DNA of 64,000 nt, taken from NCBI GenBank assembly GCA_020744225.1, contig JAGMWG010000011.1, positions 1-64,000 on the forward strand. The letters run 5' to 3'. The notes beneath the pieces were generated by a model that saw only the letters and a program-made list of their open reading frames with translations, had not been told where the DNA came from and ran no database searches. Of the stretch, positions 11,624-23,153 are shown piece after piece. The DNA is from Paraphoma chrysanthemicola (Eukaryota; Ascomycota; Dothideomycetes; Pleosporales; Phaeosphaeriaceae). The position numbers and the translations under genes were made by a program. How positions within the stretch are numbered: position 1 is the first letter of the stretch; each line of letters opens with the position of its first letter.

Positions 11624-13148
11624 GATGCACGAGTGGGAAATGAATCACCTCATGCTGAAGAGTCTAAGGTTACTGTGAAGGCACTAGATGCAGCTGTGGA
11701 TATCAGCAGGCCTGTACCCGTCGCTTTAGCGTAGGTCTTGAAAGACCCACGGTCACTAGTAGGATCAAAAAATCCCGAATTAGGAGCATACACGCTATCT
11801 TGATCCCGGCAGTACCAGACTCATACCTACACGTACGCTAATGATGCAGTAATTCTCCGCTTTTGCCTGCTGGCTGATGGCAGAAAGAAGGTGCCAGATA
11901 TGGTTCATCAAAACCAACTGAGCTATGGTTAGCTGCAGGCCCAAGATTGTGCTCGTAGGTTCCTTTATGTTACGCGACAGTGCGAGTCAAAATATGTAGT
12001 ATCTTTGCTAAGTTTGATCCCGTTGAGACCTCTCTAACAGGTAAGAAGAGAAAGAATGGGTCTAGCTCCGACGCTAGCAACGCAAAGAATAAATGCGAGG
12101 CCCTGTGTAGAAGAGGTCGCCAGGGATGTTAATATATAAGGAAATTCATGTGAGGTTAATGCACGCAGTCAAAGTCTGGAGATCGAAGCCAGGCGCACCT
12201 TCCCGGTGAGAACGTGAGTCGGAAGGCGATGGCCATGTAGCAGCCACGGCTAACCAAGAGACGGATCGCGTGTTGAAACACGTAGCATTACGATGGGCGA
12301 CTGAGTCTTCGACTGGAGAGAATCAACATGGCCGGCTCGAAATGGCATTGTAACCTAACAAGCAAAGTACAAGGCCAAACTTATTTGGCCGTGTGCTTTT
12401 GCTGTTCAGCCGTGCACTCTGTTTACGGGCACCCGAAAGAGTGACGACATACTCTTAGGTTTACAGACTAGATATGTTCGCTCACTACTAATTTACGAAA
12501 TATGCGCTTTTGTAGTCGCTCAGAGGCATTCAATAATTTATTAGCGCTGTGCTACGCTCGTAGAATGTTGTAAGAGCCTCTAGAAAATGTTTAGTATAGC
12601 CAACCGGCTGAAAAGCAAAAGTACGCGCCTGAGGGATATTCTGCAAAGAATGAAGTATCCACGTTGATGTGAAACAGGGAATGGAACGGCAGGATGGGAG
12701 CGGATTAGAAATCATACGGAGAGTAAATGGACAACAATTTCGCATGGCAACAGATATCAAATCGCACTGACTTGTACGCGTGAGGTTATTGCTTGCGTTC
12801 AACCAGGCAATGTCGAGGCACGCGCTATCACGTGCAGGAGATCGCGCAATCACGTGTCCGAGAGTCGCGCCATTCTGCTCATCTCGGAAGGTCTTTCACC
12901 ACTTGTATCCAGGTGTCAGTTGGAGACGTGAGTGAACACCGATGTGTCTTGTACTTCTGTAGCTTGAGACGTCACGATGATTTGGGAATTCACGCTCACA
13001 TTCTCATGCTGCACAACAGTTGGTGTTCATGCCCGTTCGCCAAGACGCCCGGCGACCCTGCACCGATGCGCATAGTTGTCGCGGAACCCACCCATGCTAC
13101 AATTAAACAGTTTCTCGACACACGTTCCCGCGACACACCCCGCACATC
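11624..13148. other. Intergenic region, 1.5 kb
   Basis: I see no coding sequence that I can defend; open frames are short and unlike proteins. The right end is the promoter side of the AT-hook gene and contains two E-boxes, listed separately. Confidence 0.5.
12827..12856. promoter_or_regulatory. Twin ATCACGTG E-boxes
   Basis: ATCACGTG occurs at 12827-12834 and again at 12849-12856, 22 bases apart (about two helical turns) and about 300 bases upstream of the AT-hook gene. CACGTG is the core bound by bHLH factors such as Cbf1-type proteins in fungi. Binding here is inference from the motif and spacing. Confidence 0.4.
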
Positions 13149-14558
13149 ATGCGATCGCGCCAACGACTGAGCGACGATGCGGGATTTTCGCCTGATTCAG
13201 TGCATCACATCCGTATGCCAAGAAAAGGTTCTCCAAGAGTCATTATCCGGCACCAGTCCGCGCAGCCTGCTACCGCCGGCGAAAGTCCGGTTTCACAGAA
13301 CATGCGTCTTCACAGCAACAAGGGTAATGTCACCCGGACAAACGCGATTCCAAATTGCACTACAACACCATCGACTGCTACACAGTCATTACAGCCGAGG
13401 AGGCGAGGTCGCCCACCAAAGAATGCAAAGGGGGCCGGTCGTCCACGAATCATTGCCGCCAAACAACCCACTCTGGTCACGAAAGGCATCGTTATCAGTG
13501 ACGAGTTGGGAGAGGGCCCTACACATGTCAATTCCAAGCCCAGATCTGTAAGCCCAGCTGCCTCCGACCGGTCATCCCCTGGAGTTCTTCGACGCCCAGC
13601 AGTCTACCTTAGCCGCTCGCCGTCGCCAAAAGCGCCCTCCAGTGATGTCGCATCCGAAGACTCCTCTGCGTCTCCTTCGAAAGGCGCAATGCCGCAGGTG
13701 AACGGTGACATGGACGACAGTGGTAGTGATGACACCTCGACCTCTGACTCCGATTCCTCTACCTCCGACGACGACGCCGATATGCTTGATACCACGACGG
13801 ACGTTTCGACAAAAGCAACGCCAGCCGATGTGCCGTCCTCGCCACTCCAAGCTTCCTCTAAAGTCACATTGACACAGACCAATGATGACGAGGAAGAAAG
13901 TGATAGCGACAGCACCCCGTGTTCTTCTGAAGACGACGACGTGGACATGCTTGACACCCTGGCGGACGTTTCTACAGAACCAGCGCCTGCCGATGTACCG
14001 TCATCACCACCCCACGCATCCTCCGAATCTACCCTTCAAGCTGGCAATGATGACGAGGAAGATCGTGATAGCGATAGCACCTCGTCTTCCTCTGACTCCG
14101 ATTCCTCTACCTTTGACGACGACGTCAACATGGTTGATGCCACCGCGGATGTCTCCGCAGAAGCGGCGCCAGCCGAGTTGCCCTCATCACCACCCTATTT
14201 CAAAAATGCACCAGCTTCGACCCTTCTCGCACCTGCATCAAGTCAGCCCACGCTCTCTCAGTCTGTCCGCAAAACTCCCATTCCCGTGCCAAACAAAACA
14301 TCTTCCTCGCAATCAGTCTCGACACAAGCCGCCGCACGCCGCCGGCCGGTCCGCTCCTCCGGCTTTCCCACACTCAGAGAGCAGTTGGCCGAAATTAAGA
14401 AAACACCAAGTGCAAGCCAGAAGCAATCGCATGGTGTCGGGATGCTTGATTTGACCAAGTTGACGGCGAAAGCAAAGGCCAAGAACACACCGTTGCTGGG
14501 TATTGGTCTGGAAGATGAGGATAGTGACGACGAAAGCAGTAGCAGTGACAGCGATTGA
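13149..14558 (+). CDS. AT-hook acidic serine-rich nuclear protein
   Basis: Single exon, 469 aa. Residues about 80-100 contain an AT-hook-like basic segment (RRRGRPPKNAKGAGRPR), expected to bind the minor groove of AT-rich DNA. The middle (about 210-355) is an acidic, Ser/Asp-rich region built of three imperfect repeats, each starting near DMLDT/NMVDA, passing through ADVPSSP and ending in a DDEE...SDSDS acidic block. The C-terminus has a conserved-looking basic stretch (SSGFPTLREQL, MLDLTKLTAKAKAKN) followed by an acidic SSSSDSD tail. The composition recalls nucleolar or chromatin proteins such as Nopp140/Dnt1-like families, but no family is certain. An alternative start is the methionine of MPRKGSPRVII at about 13215. 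No intron is needed. Confidence 0.7.
   Translation: MRSRQRLSDDAGFSPDSVHHIRMPRKGSPRVIIRHQSAQPATAGESPVSQNMRLHSNKGNVTRTNAIPNCTTTPSTATQSLQPRRRGRPPKNAKGAGRPRIIAAKQPTLVTKGIVISDELGEGPTHVNSKPRSVSPAASDRSSPGVLRRPAVYLSRSPSPKAPSSDVASEDSSASPSKGAMPQVNGDMDDSGSDDTSTSDSDSSTSDDDADMLDTTTDVSTKATPADVPSSPLQASSKVTLTQTNDDEEESDSDSTPCSSEDDDVDMLDTLADVSTEPAPADVPSSPPHASSESTLQAGNDDEEDRDSDSTSSSSDSDSSTFDDDVNMVDATADVSAEAAPAELPSSPPYFKNAPASTLLAPASSQPTLSQSVRKTPIPVPNKTSSSQSVSTQAAARRRPVRSSGFPTLREQLAEIKKTPSASQKQSHGVGMLDLTKLTAKAKAKNTPLLGIGLEDEDSDDESSSSDSD
13779..14205 (+). repeat. Three imperfect tandem repeats inside the AT-hook gene
   Basis: Units begin near 13779, 13944 and 14127 with GA(T/C)ATGCTTGA-like sequence and each encodes about 55-60 residues. 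The first two are the closest in sequence; the third is shorter and more diverged. They expand the acidic phospho-acceptor-like region of the protein. Confidence 0.7.
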
Positions 14559-15715
14559 TTTAGGTCTAATAGTCCTACCGAAGCATTTAGCCTAGCGTGT
14601 AATGATTACATTGAATTCCACATCACTGTATCATCTTACGAAGCCTTCTACACCACGTCTATGCTCCAGTCATTGAGTTCACAATCATGTGAGTAATCGG
14701 ACAGGAAGTCCGTCTACTGTCTTGAAAGCAGCTAGATGTGTCAAGCAAGTATGTGGAAGTCAGTAGCAAAGGTACGACGTCGAGATAAGGACGTCAGCTT
14801 GTCAATGCCCTACATTCATCACAATAGTAAGTAATGCCGACGACATAGCGCCGAACTTGTACTGCACGTGTGATGGACAGCGCAAGTATCTTCAAGAAGC
14901 TTTTAAAGGAGCATTATCAATGCATATTTGTCGAGAAAGACTTCCAGGCAAAACGATATGAAAACACAAGAGGAACATGCTTTACCACTTCCACGTCGTG
15001 TGCTTAGTTTTGAGTATCGTACGTATTTTGCCAGAGCTTGAAATCAATGTGGTAATTCCGATGTGCTTTGGTTCTGAACAAGGCCAAGCTGCTGTGGGGC
15101 TTGCTGTGCAAAATCCAGGCATTGGTCATCCCGTTATGTGTCTGTCCTGTAATGTGAGTCCTGCGTATGTCCTAGCGTTCTTGTTTAGATGACTTCGGGG
15201 AGGCGTGGGTTAGTTGAAGATACGCAGACCAACGCGATCAATAGCCACGAAGCCACACATCGAACACGCGGGATGTTAAAGAGTAAAGGTCATCCAATTC
15301 TTTCTAGCTGTATTCAAGAATCCGTATCCAGTGCTCACTGCCTGCACAGCATTTTCGCACTCACATCCAAAACCGAGACAACGTGTCTTAGTGCCTAAGA
15401 AAACAATTCCTAGCCAAGATAAGCTTTCTCGGCAGCCGCACTTCAAAACAAGCAAGGAACCCAATTGCAAAGTACTAAAAGCCAAATGTGCCTGCAAGAT
15501 TGCAGGCGGGTATGCGAAGAGACAATAAATAGACTTCGCTCCATCCAATTTGAAGTGGTGGTAGAACGTACTCAGTGCTAGGGGTTCGAATAAGGGTAGT
15601 GTCCATGTACAACAGGTAGGCCGAGAGATCCAGTCCTGGCTGCCTGGGATTAGAATTCAAAAATTATGAGATAGCAGATGATTTCGTGAGATTTTTCAAT
15701 GACGCTGACGCTCGT
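14559..15715. other. Convergent intergenic region
   Basis: Lies between the 3' ends of the plus-strand AT-hook gene and the minus-strand RhoGAP gene, so it should hold both 3' untranslated regions. No gene recognised. Confidence 0.5.
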
Positions 15716-18700
15716 CTAATCGAACGCAGTTTCTTCGCGCACCATCAGTGGGTTTTGGCGTGGCTCGCCTCGCAAATTGGAGTTACTGGAGCCGTTGCGC
15801 TGCTGGGCCATACTCATGAGAAGCATGCCGCTTTCGCGTCGTCGCTGGCGCTGTTCTTTGGCCGTTCCTTGATTCAACGCGCCATTGAGACTGCCATACC
15901 CCTCACCGCCCTGGTAAGCTTGCTCGTACGAAGGCGCATCGTAGCTTGGTCGGAGTGGGATGAAACCGGCCTCGTAGCCCTGCTGTTGTTGTTGTTGCTG
16001 CTGCTGCTGCTGGGGCGGCTGTGGGGGTGGGTAGGAAGGAGCAGCCAGTGATTGAAACTGCTGTTGGCGATCATACGGATGCTGAAAGGAGGTTTGATTG
16101 TATGCAGGTGTCGGAAGATCCGAGAACATTTGTCGCCTCGGGGATCGAATAGCATCATCACTCAATTGAGATGTGTTGCTTCGAATCTCATGTATCGGTG
16201 AGCTGGCTTCATCAAGAGCTACGCCAAAGATGTCTGCAAAGTCGGTCAAAAAGAACGATATCAATGGAGCTGGTATGTTAAGAGTCGGCGCGAAGACGAT
16301 GCCGACGTTCCTCACGGTCATCTTATTGAGCGCGGAATTGTCCACGATATCGATCAGGAATGATGAGAGGTGGCGTAATAGCTCAAAGTTGGCCTGTGGG
16401 AGCTTGTGAACTAGAACGTTGAAAGACTGTATCTTCTTGTGGCGCTCGTCCATGTCTATCATGGTCAGTACATGCATTACAATCAACTATGAAGCGCTTA
16501 CCGAGAACCTTCAGGAAGTCCAGATGCAGTTCACGTGTTAGAATCGAAGCTGGCAATTCCCGCAGATACAGTTTGAGTAGCGAAGCTACCGCGTGCACAT
16601 CGTAGTATTGTCCGTCCAACAGCTTGATGTCGCCCTCCACGTTAAAGCGATCTCGCAACCCTTTGATGACGATATTCGACCCGCTCAGTCGGAAGATACC
16701 TTCTTCATTGATCGCCTTTTTCTCTATCAAGTACTCCAAGCATCGATAGACAACAGCTGGCAAGGATACCGCAACACCCACGGGCTGGGTGTACTCAACA
16801 GCCTCTTGGAGAGGGATACCAAATATGCTGCGGTTGGGGGGAAGAGATCGTTGTTCGACGGGAGCCTGCAGTGGGGTGGTAACTTGAACAGGGGCAAGGT
16901 CAGACGACCCGCCGCGACCCCGGAAGCCGAAAATGCTGCGCTTTTTATCTTTGATGGCAGTTTGACCGACGGTCAGCTTATTACCCCAGTGCGAAGCGTC
17001 TTGGATCGGCGCCCCGTTACTTGGGCCGGAGATGGCAGGGTAATGGCCCGAGCTGTCTTGAGAGAATGACGAATTCTTTGGCGAGCCCCGGGATGGTCTG
17101 CTGCCTATGGCTTCACGAGGATTCGGACCGCGGACTGGAGCTTCTGCAGCGACCGTGTCATCGTAACTCAGGCTTTGCAGACGATCTTGATGCTCAACAT
17201 CCGGGCTGTCTTTTCGCAGCGAACGGGCAGAATCTTGGCTAGGTTGTGATTTTTGTAACCGCGCCACGTTGGGCACTTGAATCTCGACTGGCGAAGATTC
17301 ATCTGGCATGTCAACGTGCTGCAGGAGCGCATCTACCCAAGCGTCCCGCTCCTCGTCGTTCTCGGCACATAAGACGTGCCGGACCAAGCTCGATGAATCT
17401 TTGCGCTTGGGCTCCAGAATTAAGAAAGCATGGCGGTACTGGTTGTCTTCAGTGTCGTCTCGACGCTGTGGCGATGCATTTGACTGCTGCTGGGACTGCT
17501 TGCCGATCTGAGCATTCAGTAGCTTGATGGTGCCCAAGTGAGCGCCACCCTCCATCTCATAATACCTGAACTCAGGCCCGTCCAGAACGAAGAAGCGCGC
17601 TTTCCAGCCGCCGAAATTCTTCCCTCGTTTGGTCAAATAGCCCTCCTTGCGTTGTCGCGCCTTGGGTGCGGTCTCGACAGGGGCAAGCGTAGGCTGCGGA
17701 TTGAGTCTGTCGCCGTCTTGTGCACCAATGACATCGGCGGAGATGTATTCACACACAATCTTGGCAGCCTTTTCATTCATGGGTGTCTCGAGAATTGTAT
17801 CAAAGTAGTTATTCAACGCAACGCGGCGAGCATCGATCTTGGCGGGAGCATGCCCACTGAACAAAGTGCGGTCTGGCAATCTTCCTTGGAAGTCGCACAG
17901 AGTCCTCAACTGAGAGTCAAGGGCAGGCAGAGTGGCAATGGTCTTTTCGACGCGCCACAACTGCTTGTTGTCGGAGCGAGCATAGATAGCGAGAATAAAG
18001 ACCGGATCTTCTTCCTGTGGCCTGGGTGCCAGGAAGCTGAGGCGCGATGGTCGTAGACGCGACGAGAACACTTTCACCTCAATCGATGGTAGCGCATTGG
18101 GAGGGAGAAGAAGGCCGGGGTACTGATCCGAAACAAGACCTCGATACACAAGCTCTGCATCTGGTGCATCATTGAGAGTGGGACTGCTTGAAGTAGAGTC
18201 TGGACTGGGCTGCGCATTGGGCACTGTCAGAAGAGACGAGGCATTGTTAGTTGGCGCCATCTTTTCGGCCTGAGGTGCAGGAGGTGATGTATATGATTGC
18301 GGAGTGTTTGGTGGGTGTGGAACCAGCTGTTGCAGGGTCCGCGTAGCCGGATGGCCCATGACACTGGGCGACATGGGTGGAGATGCAATCGACTGCTTGG
18401 GAGGCCTTGGCACCGGCATGCCCATGGGTCTGTCTCCAGGACGAGGGCTGAGCGGAAGGCCTGGGCTCATCAGCGGAGACGTGATGGATCCAACGCTTCT
18501 GTTGGCCATCATGGAACTGTCTGAGTTCGTAGGGCTAAGCATGGCATTGAGAGAGCTTGCTGGCGGGTGACGAGGAGAAAGTGGAAGGCCAGCCACGAGG
18601 GGATTGAACTGGCGCGGGGAGAGTGGCGGTGCTGCCACTTGTGTCGGAATTGGCTCTGGTGCATCTGTGGTAATAGGCGCTGGCTTGCTCTTGCTTTCAC

Positions 18701-20297
18701 TCTTCTTCTTTCTCGATTTGCTCCGCGCTTGCTCTTCCTTAACCGCCATGGCTTCGCGAACGCGATCATCATCCTCACGGGTCTTCCTGCGTCCCCGCTC
18801 CTGCAGGATGGGGATCTCGTCGACTTCGAGCGTGTCGTCGTAGTCAGAATCGTCGATATCGTCACGCGTAGCCTGGTGAAGATGCGCGCTGGTCTGTATT
18901 GGCTTTGTCAGGTTGAGAGGGGCGGGCGGAGCTTTTCGCATGGGCTGGGTCGTCTTGCGAGGAGGCGAGTCGAAACCGTTGCCGCCGATGATGGGCGTGG
19001 CTTGTGTCACTGATACTTCTGGAGCTTGCAGCTGTGCATATGACTGCGGGGGTGCCGTCTGTCGTGGCGGGGTTTCCGCTTGGGACGGCTGTGATGGCTG
19101 CGTGGGCGGTGTATTGTTCTGTATGACAGTGTCGAGACCGAGTCCCCTGCTGCCGAATGTGAGTGGTTGCACCGAGTAGTCGGTGGGCGAGTTGACGCTG
19201 GACGCGGGGTTTGATACAGTGTGTGGCTCCGAGTGGGACGGCGAGTGCGCCAGCTGCGAGTCTGGAATCAGATGCGGTGCTGGATGTTGCTGTGTCAGCG
19301 GCGACATCTTGTGCTCGGCCGGTCTGGTGTCAGCGCTCTTGGCGAGCTCGTCTGGTCGCTCGCTGAGGGCGGGCGACTGGCTCGTCTCGCGTTCCACGAG
19401 CGAGCCGGCCGTGTCAGAGCGCTGCAGTGCGCCGGGCACTGGTGGCGCCTGCTCATTGACCTCCCTCAGTTTCCTGCGATAGCGGTCCTTGTCCTTGAGT
19501 GCGCGCTCGAGGTCCTTCTGCAGACCGATGACCATGGTCCGCTGCTTCTCTACGAGGCGCCACAGCTGCGCATTGTGCGTGGCCGTGCTTTGCTTCTCTC
19601 TCCACATGGCGAGCATGGCGGCTTCGGGCGAGCCAGCTGCTGCGATCAGGCCGGCCATGTCGGGGGGGTTCGCGAGACTCGTGTCCTGCGATGGCCGGTA
19701 GCCGTGGCCGGGCGGCGGCTTCTGCGAGGGCCCTGACGACATGGAGGAGGCGGCCGACTCGAGGGAGGGATTGCGGGCAGGCTGCGTCGGTCTCGTCTCG
19801 GGGCGGCTCGGTCGTGATGGCGGGGGCATTGCAGGTGAAGAGGGTGGAGAGAAGCCCGCCAAAGTCAGCGGGAATGCAGCAGCAGGGCGCGGCGGGACAT
19901 GCGCAGACGGGCGGTGCTCCTCCTCCGCAAGCAGCGCGTCGAGCTTCTCGCGCGGCGAACGAGGCTCGTCGTGGTCAGGGCCGGCGTGCGGAGCGGCTCT
20001 GGCCGTGGTGCCCGTGGTGGCCGTTGAGTGCAGCGGACTGGGTGCGGGCTTGCGACGGCGGCCTGCCTGAGGTGGCCCAGATGCGGTTGCTGCGGGAGGT
20101 GCTCGACGGTGCTGCTCGTCGCTGGTGGCCGGCACGGGGTGCGAGTGCAAGCGCGTCGAGTCGCGAAGCTCCCGAATGCTCTCCGCAAGAGACGGCGAGT
20201 GCGGCGGGCGGAAAGTCGGGCTGTGGTGGTGGTCGAGGGCGGCCGTGGAGGGTCGCTGAGCGCTGTGCTGGAGCATGATGGCTGCTGCGTCGGCCAT
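15716..20297 (-). CDS. Bem3-like Rho GTPase-activating protein (PX-PH-RhoGAP)
   Basis: Two exons, 20297-16502 and 16455-15716, joined by a 46-base intron (G|GTAAGC...GATAG|); 1511 aa. Residues 1-700 are proline/serine-rich and disordered, with a short coiled coil near 235-280. A PX domain (about 710-855) should bind phosphoinositides. A PH domain follows (about 882-994; GYLTKRGKNFGGWKARFFVL), then a RhoGAP domain from about 1155 with the arginine finger in EEGIFRLSGSN and the LKLYLRELP helix, finishing in exon 2 with MTVRNVGIVFAPTL. The tail has 11 consecutive glutamines. This domain order is that of yeast Bem3, which switches off Cdc42 at polarity sites; a role in hyphal tip growth is inferred. 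Many open frames on the opposite strand are shadows of its GC-rich N-terminus. Confidence 0.92.
15980..16012 (-). repeat. CAG/CAA microsatellite encoding 11 glutamines
   Basis: Eleven Gln codons (CAG and CAA mixed) in the C-terminal tail of the RhoGAP gene, flanked by proline-rich sequence. Such a track is prone to length change between strains. Confidence 0.9.
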
Positions 20298-22392
20298 GCT
20301 GCCCGCTCAAACAGTACTAGCCCTGCGGCCAGGATGGGGCACGCTCGAATGTGTGCTATGCGCTGAGCAGTAGTGGGGATCAGCTGTGTTTCGCGACCTC
20401 TTGCGTCTCTGGATGGAATCGAGTGCCCCAAAGGCGCGTCCGGTCCAGCTCGCTGTCAGCACCGGGCCCGCTGCTGTATTCAAGAAGACGCACACACACC
20501 CTCGCCAGCAGAGGCGTGCAAAATGGAGATTGGCAGCACCGCCGTCATGTGCGCGCCAGCGCCCTGTCATTCGCCGCTGTACGCGCCCAGCATCTGGGGC
20601 CTGGATGAGCAGCGGCGGGCTAGCATGGTGATTGTTTAATCCAACGCCCTCCATTCCACGCCACGTCCGGCTAGTCGTCTGTTCCTGCATCCACCCTCGA
20701 ACCGAGCGCTCAGTCCCCATGATCGCCTCCGAAATGCCCGCACCCAGAGAGCCACCACAAGATGAAACCGTGTGTGTGCACCTCTGGCGGCGCCTGGCGC
20801 CAATTGTTCCCCTCTGCCGCACCCCATTGGCGGCCACCTGTGGCTTGCTGGCCAACATCACCGTCTGCTTGTGCGGTACAGTCCGCGTGGTGTGCTGCTC
20901 CTCCTCTGCCGGCCTGTGACTGGCCGCGCACCGTCTTTTCGACACGCAAAAAACGTGAGAGGGTGCATTGCCATCTCACCACTCGGAACGCCCCCTGAGC
21001 CACCGTCTGATAGCACACTCTCTGGTGCATCTTCGTGCAGCCAATGGGCGCCGTGCAGCCTCTGTGGAGACTGCCTCTGGCGATTCGTGGTCCATGGTGA
21101 GGGCGAAGCTTTCTGTGTGTCCGAGATGAGAAGGGACTACTGCTGTAAGCTGATGCACCGTGATTCGTGCCCCCAGCCCGCCTAACCTTTGGGGCCATCT
21201 CACAGCGCCGAACGCGAGACCTGTGCGGCATCCATGCGGTCTTGTGTCACGAGCCTAGATGCTTGCTGCCGACCATACCGGCTGAAGTGCCATGGCACTC
21301 TGCATACGGGTCTTGCCTCTGTAACGTGGCGCAATCGTACGATTATTACCCCAGAGCAAGCTACATTTCCCTCTGAAACTCTGCCATCCTCACTTGAACG
21401 CGAGATGCAGGGAGCCGCCGACGACTCCGCACTAAACTAGCCTCCAACGGTCGTCTGCATACTCGCGAGCTGCACAAGGCCAGATACTTCCTTTACGAAT
21501 GTGACTTTCCGCGCTGCACCAGTGGAGATGAGGAATCTGCAGAACGAAAAACACGCTTCATTTCTTTTCTCCACGTACAACACGTGCACCTTGCAGTGGA
21601 AATGCTGTGCTACAACAACGAGATGCCACATGTGACAGCGTTGGTTAAGAAGAAGATGATCTTCCAGGGTGCCGCACCCACATGCAGGGGCAACCTGAGG
21701 CATATGCGAGCAACCAGCATATCGAGACTACATTCGGAACTTTTGTTTCCGGAGACCTTGCGTCAACCTCGAACCGATCTAAATTTACTCCCGCAGAGCA
21801 AATATCCGAGATTCAAGGACTCGAATTTGCAATTCTTCATCTGAGATTTCGCCGTTTGGCAATTTCGGAATTATTAGAGAATCTTTGATCTCGGCGTATG
21901 GTGCTCATGTTCGAGTCAATGTTTGTCTTCATGTACCTGGAACAGTGGTCGTCGATCTTCTCATCAACCTTATCTTTGAACAATTGCACAACTACTGGAG
22001 CTTCGGGATGCTTGAGCGCCGTCTGTGCTTCGTCTGGTCTCGTTTGGCACTTGGAAAAGCAGGGTGATTGTCACCTTTGTCATACACACTTTAGCAATCC
22101 AGAAGCAGAGATAATCGTCACACGCTCTTGAAGATCAAATGAGCACTCTGCAATGAAGATCAGAGCCGTCAACACAGACCAAAGCTGTTCAACGTCAGGG
22201 TCGAAAGATTGTATTTTTTTAATGCACTTCTCGAAGGCATCTACAAGCCGCACGTTTACCCACAAGACAATTGCACTGGTATCAGATCTGGTAGTCTCCA
22301 TTATAAGATTGTGCTGTGCTCTCGTCTGAACGCCTGGCCATGCATTTCATCCTTGCCGTACAATATGATACACCACAAGTTCTCCCGCGTCC
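20298..22392. other. GC-rich 5' region of the RhoGAP gene, 2.1 kb
   Basis: The first kilobase is GC-rich and open in several frames on both strands, but none looks like a protein (Ala/Arg/Cys-rich, no domains). It probably holds the promoter and leader of the RhoGAP gene. From about 21440 to 22390 nothing coding is seen. Confidence 0.5.
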
Positions 22393-22915
22393 TTATAACT
22401 GCACTCTTCCCTGTCCACCTCGTTCGAGCTTGTTCAGTCGTCGTGCCGTCGTAATCTAGTCACATTAGTCCATCGCGTTCTTTAAATCGCAAATTGCGAC
22501 TCGCATACCTGTGTCCTCGTCCTTTGTCCTCTCACAGGCAATCCCATAGCATGCCGTCGTCCTCTGTATGTGCCCATGTCTTTCAATCGCTTTATGTTGT
22601 CTTGTACCTCTCTCCGCAGGTCGTTCTCGATTTTCATATTTGATAGCTCGGCGGTAAGATCCATAACAGTAGCATTCTTCAAGCTGCCGACTTTCGCCCA
22701 TGGGTGGATGTGAAACTTGGCCATGATGCCTTGCGACACCTTTGTACCAATGCCGAAGAAGGACTCGAGGGAGCGCTGGGTATCGTCAGCTTCGGGACAT
22801 CGATGGAGAAGGAGAGCCCACCTTGACGAGCGTCGCCTCCGTGAAATTGAACCCGTTGAGAAACACCTATGGAGAGTCAGAACCAGCTCCACAATTCAGA
22901 CTATAGGCATACCAT
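22393..22915 (-). CDS. Mitochondrial ribosomal protein uS13m (Sws2-like)
   Basis: Four exons: the initiator ATG alone (22915-22913), then 22866-22822, 22775-22509 and 22455-22393; 125 aa. The product opens MVFLNGFNFTEATLVKRSLE and contains FFGIGTKVSQGIMAKF, ENDLRREVQDNIKRLKDMG and the strongly conserved SYRGRRH-like segment (TYRGRRHAMGLPVRGQRTRTQ), which places it in the uS13 family. The length and the lack of a long extension fit the fungal mitochondrial form, which sits in the small-subunit head near the A and P sites. An exon consisting of only the start codon is unusual but gives the expected N-terminus. It is divergent from the cyclophilin gene. Confidence 0.9.
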
Positions 22916-23153
22916 ATTGCAACAACCCCGCGGCGGTCAATCGCAAAAGTTGACGTTACCGTCTCGCCGACTGATCTGCAACACCGCTGCGGAAGTCGCG
23001 AAACCTCCGATTGTTTTTCCGACCCTAGTGCGGCCCCAGCTCTCCGAGCTTCACACCACGTTTCATTACAGCAACAGATCAACCCCGCCCCAGGGTCCTT
23101 ATAACACCACCATAACCCCAAAGCTATCGAGTCGAGCATCACGACCGCGCATC
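22916..23153. promoter_or_regulatory. Shared divergent promoter of uS13m and ER cyclophilin
   Basis: Only 238 bases separate the two start codons, so both promoters must lie here or overlap the leaders. No TATA box or unfolded-protein-response element could be identified with confidence. Confidence 0.6.

Noticed and set aside
15589..15600. GGTTCGAAT as a tRNA B box
   Set aside because: No matching A box or cloverleaf can be formed nearby, and the B box lacks the final CC.
16593..20278. Many long plus-strand open frames of 100-195 codons
   Set aside because: They lie opposite the RhoGAP gene in GC-rich, low-complexity DNA, have Arg/Ala/Cys-heavy composition and no domains; shadows of the real gene.
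20307..21231. 212- and 173-codon minus-strand frames upstream of the RhoGAP gene
   Set aside because: GC-rich sequence open in several frames at once; composition unlike a protein and no homologous motifs seen.
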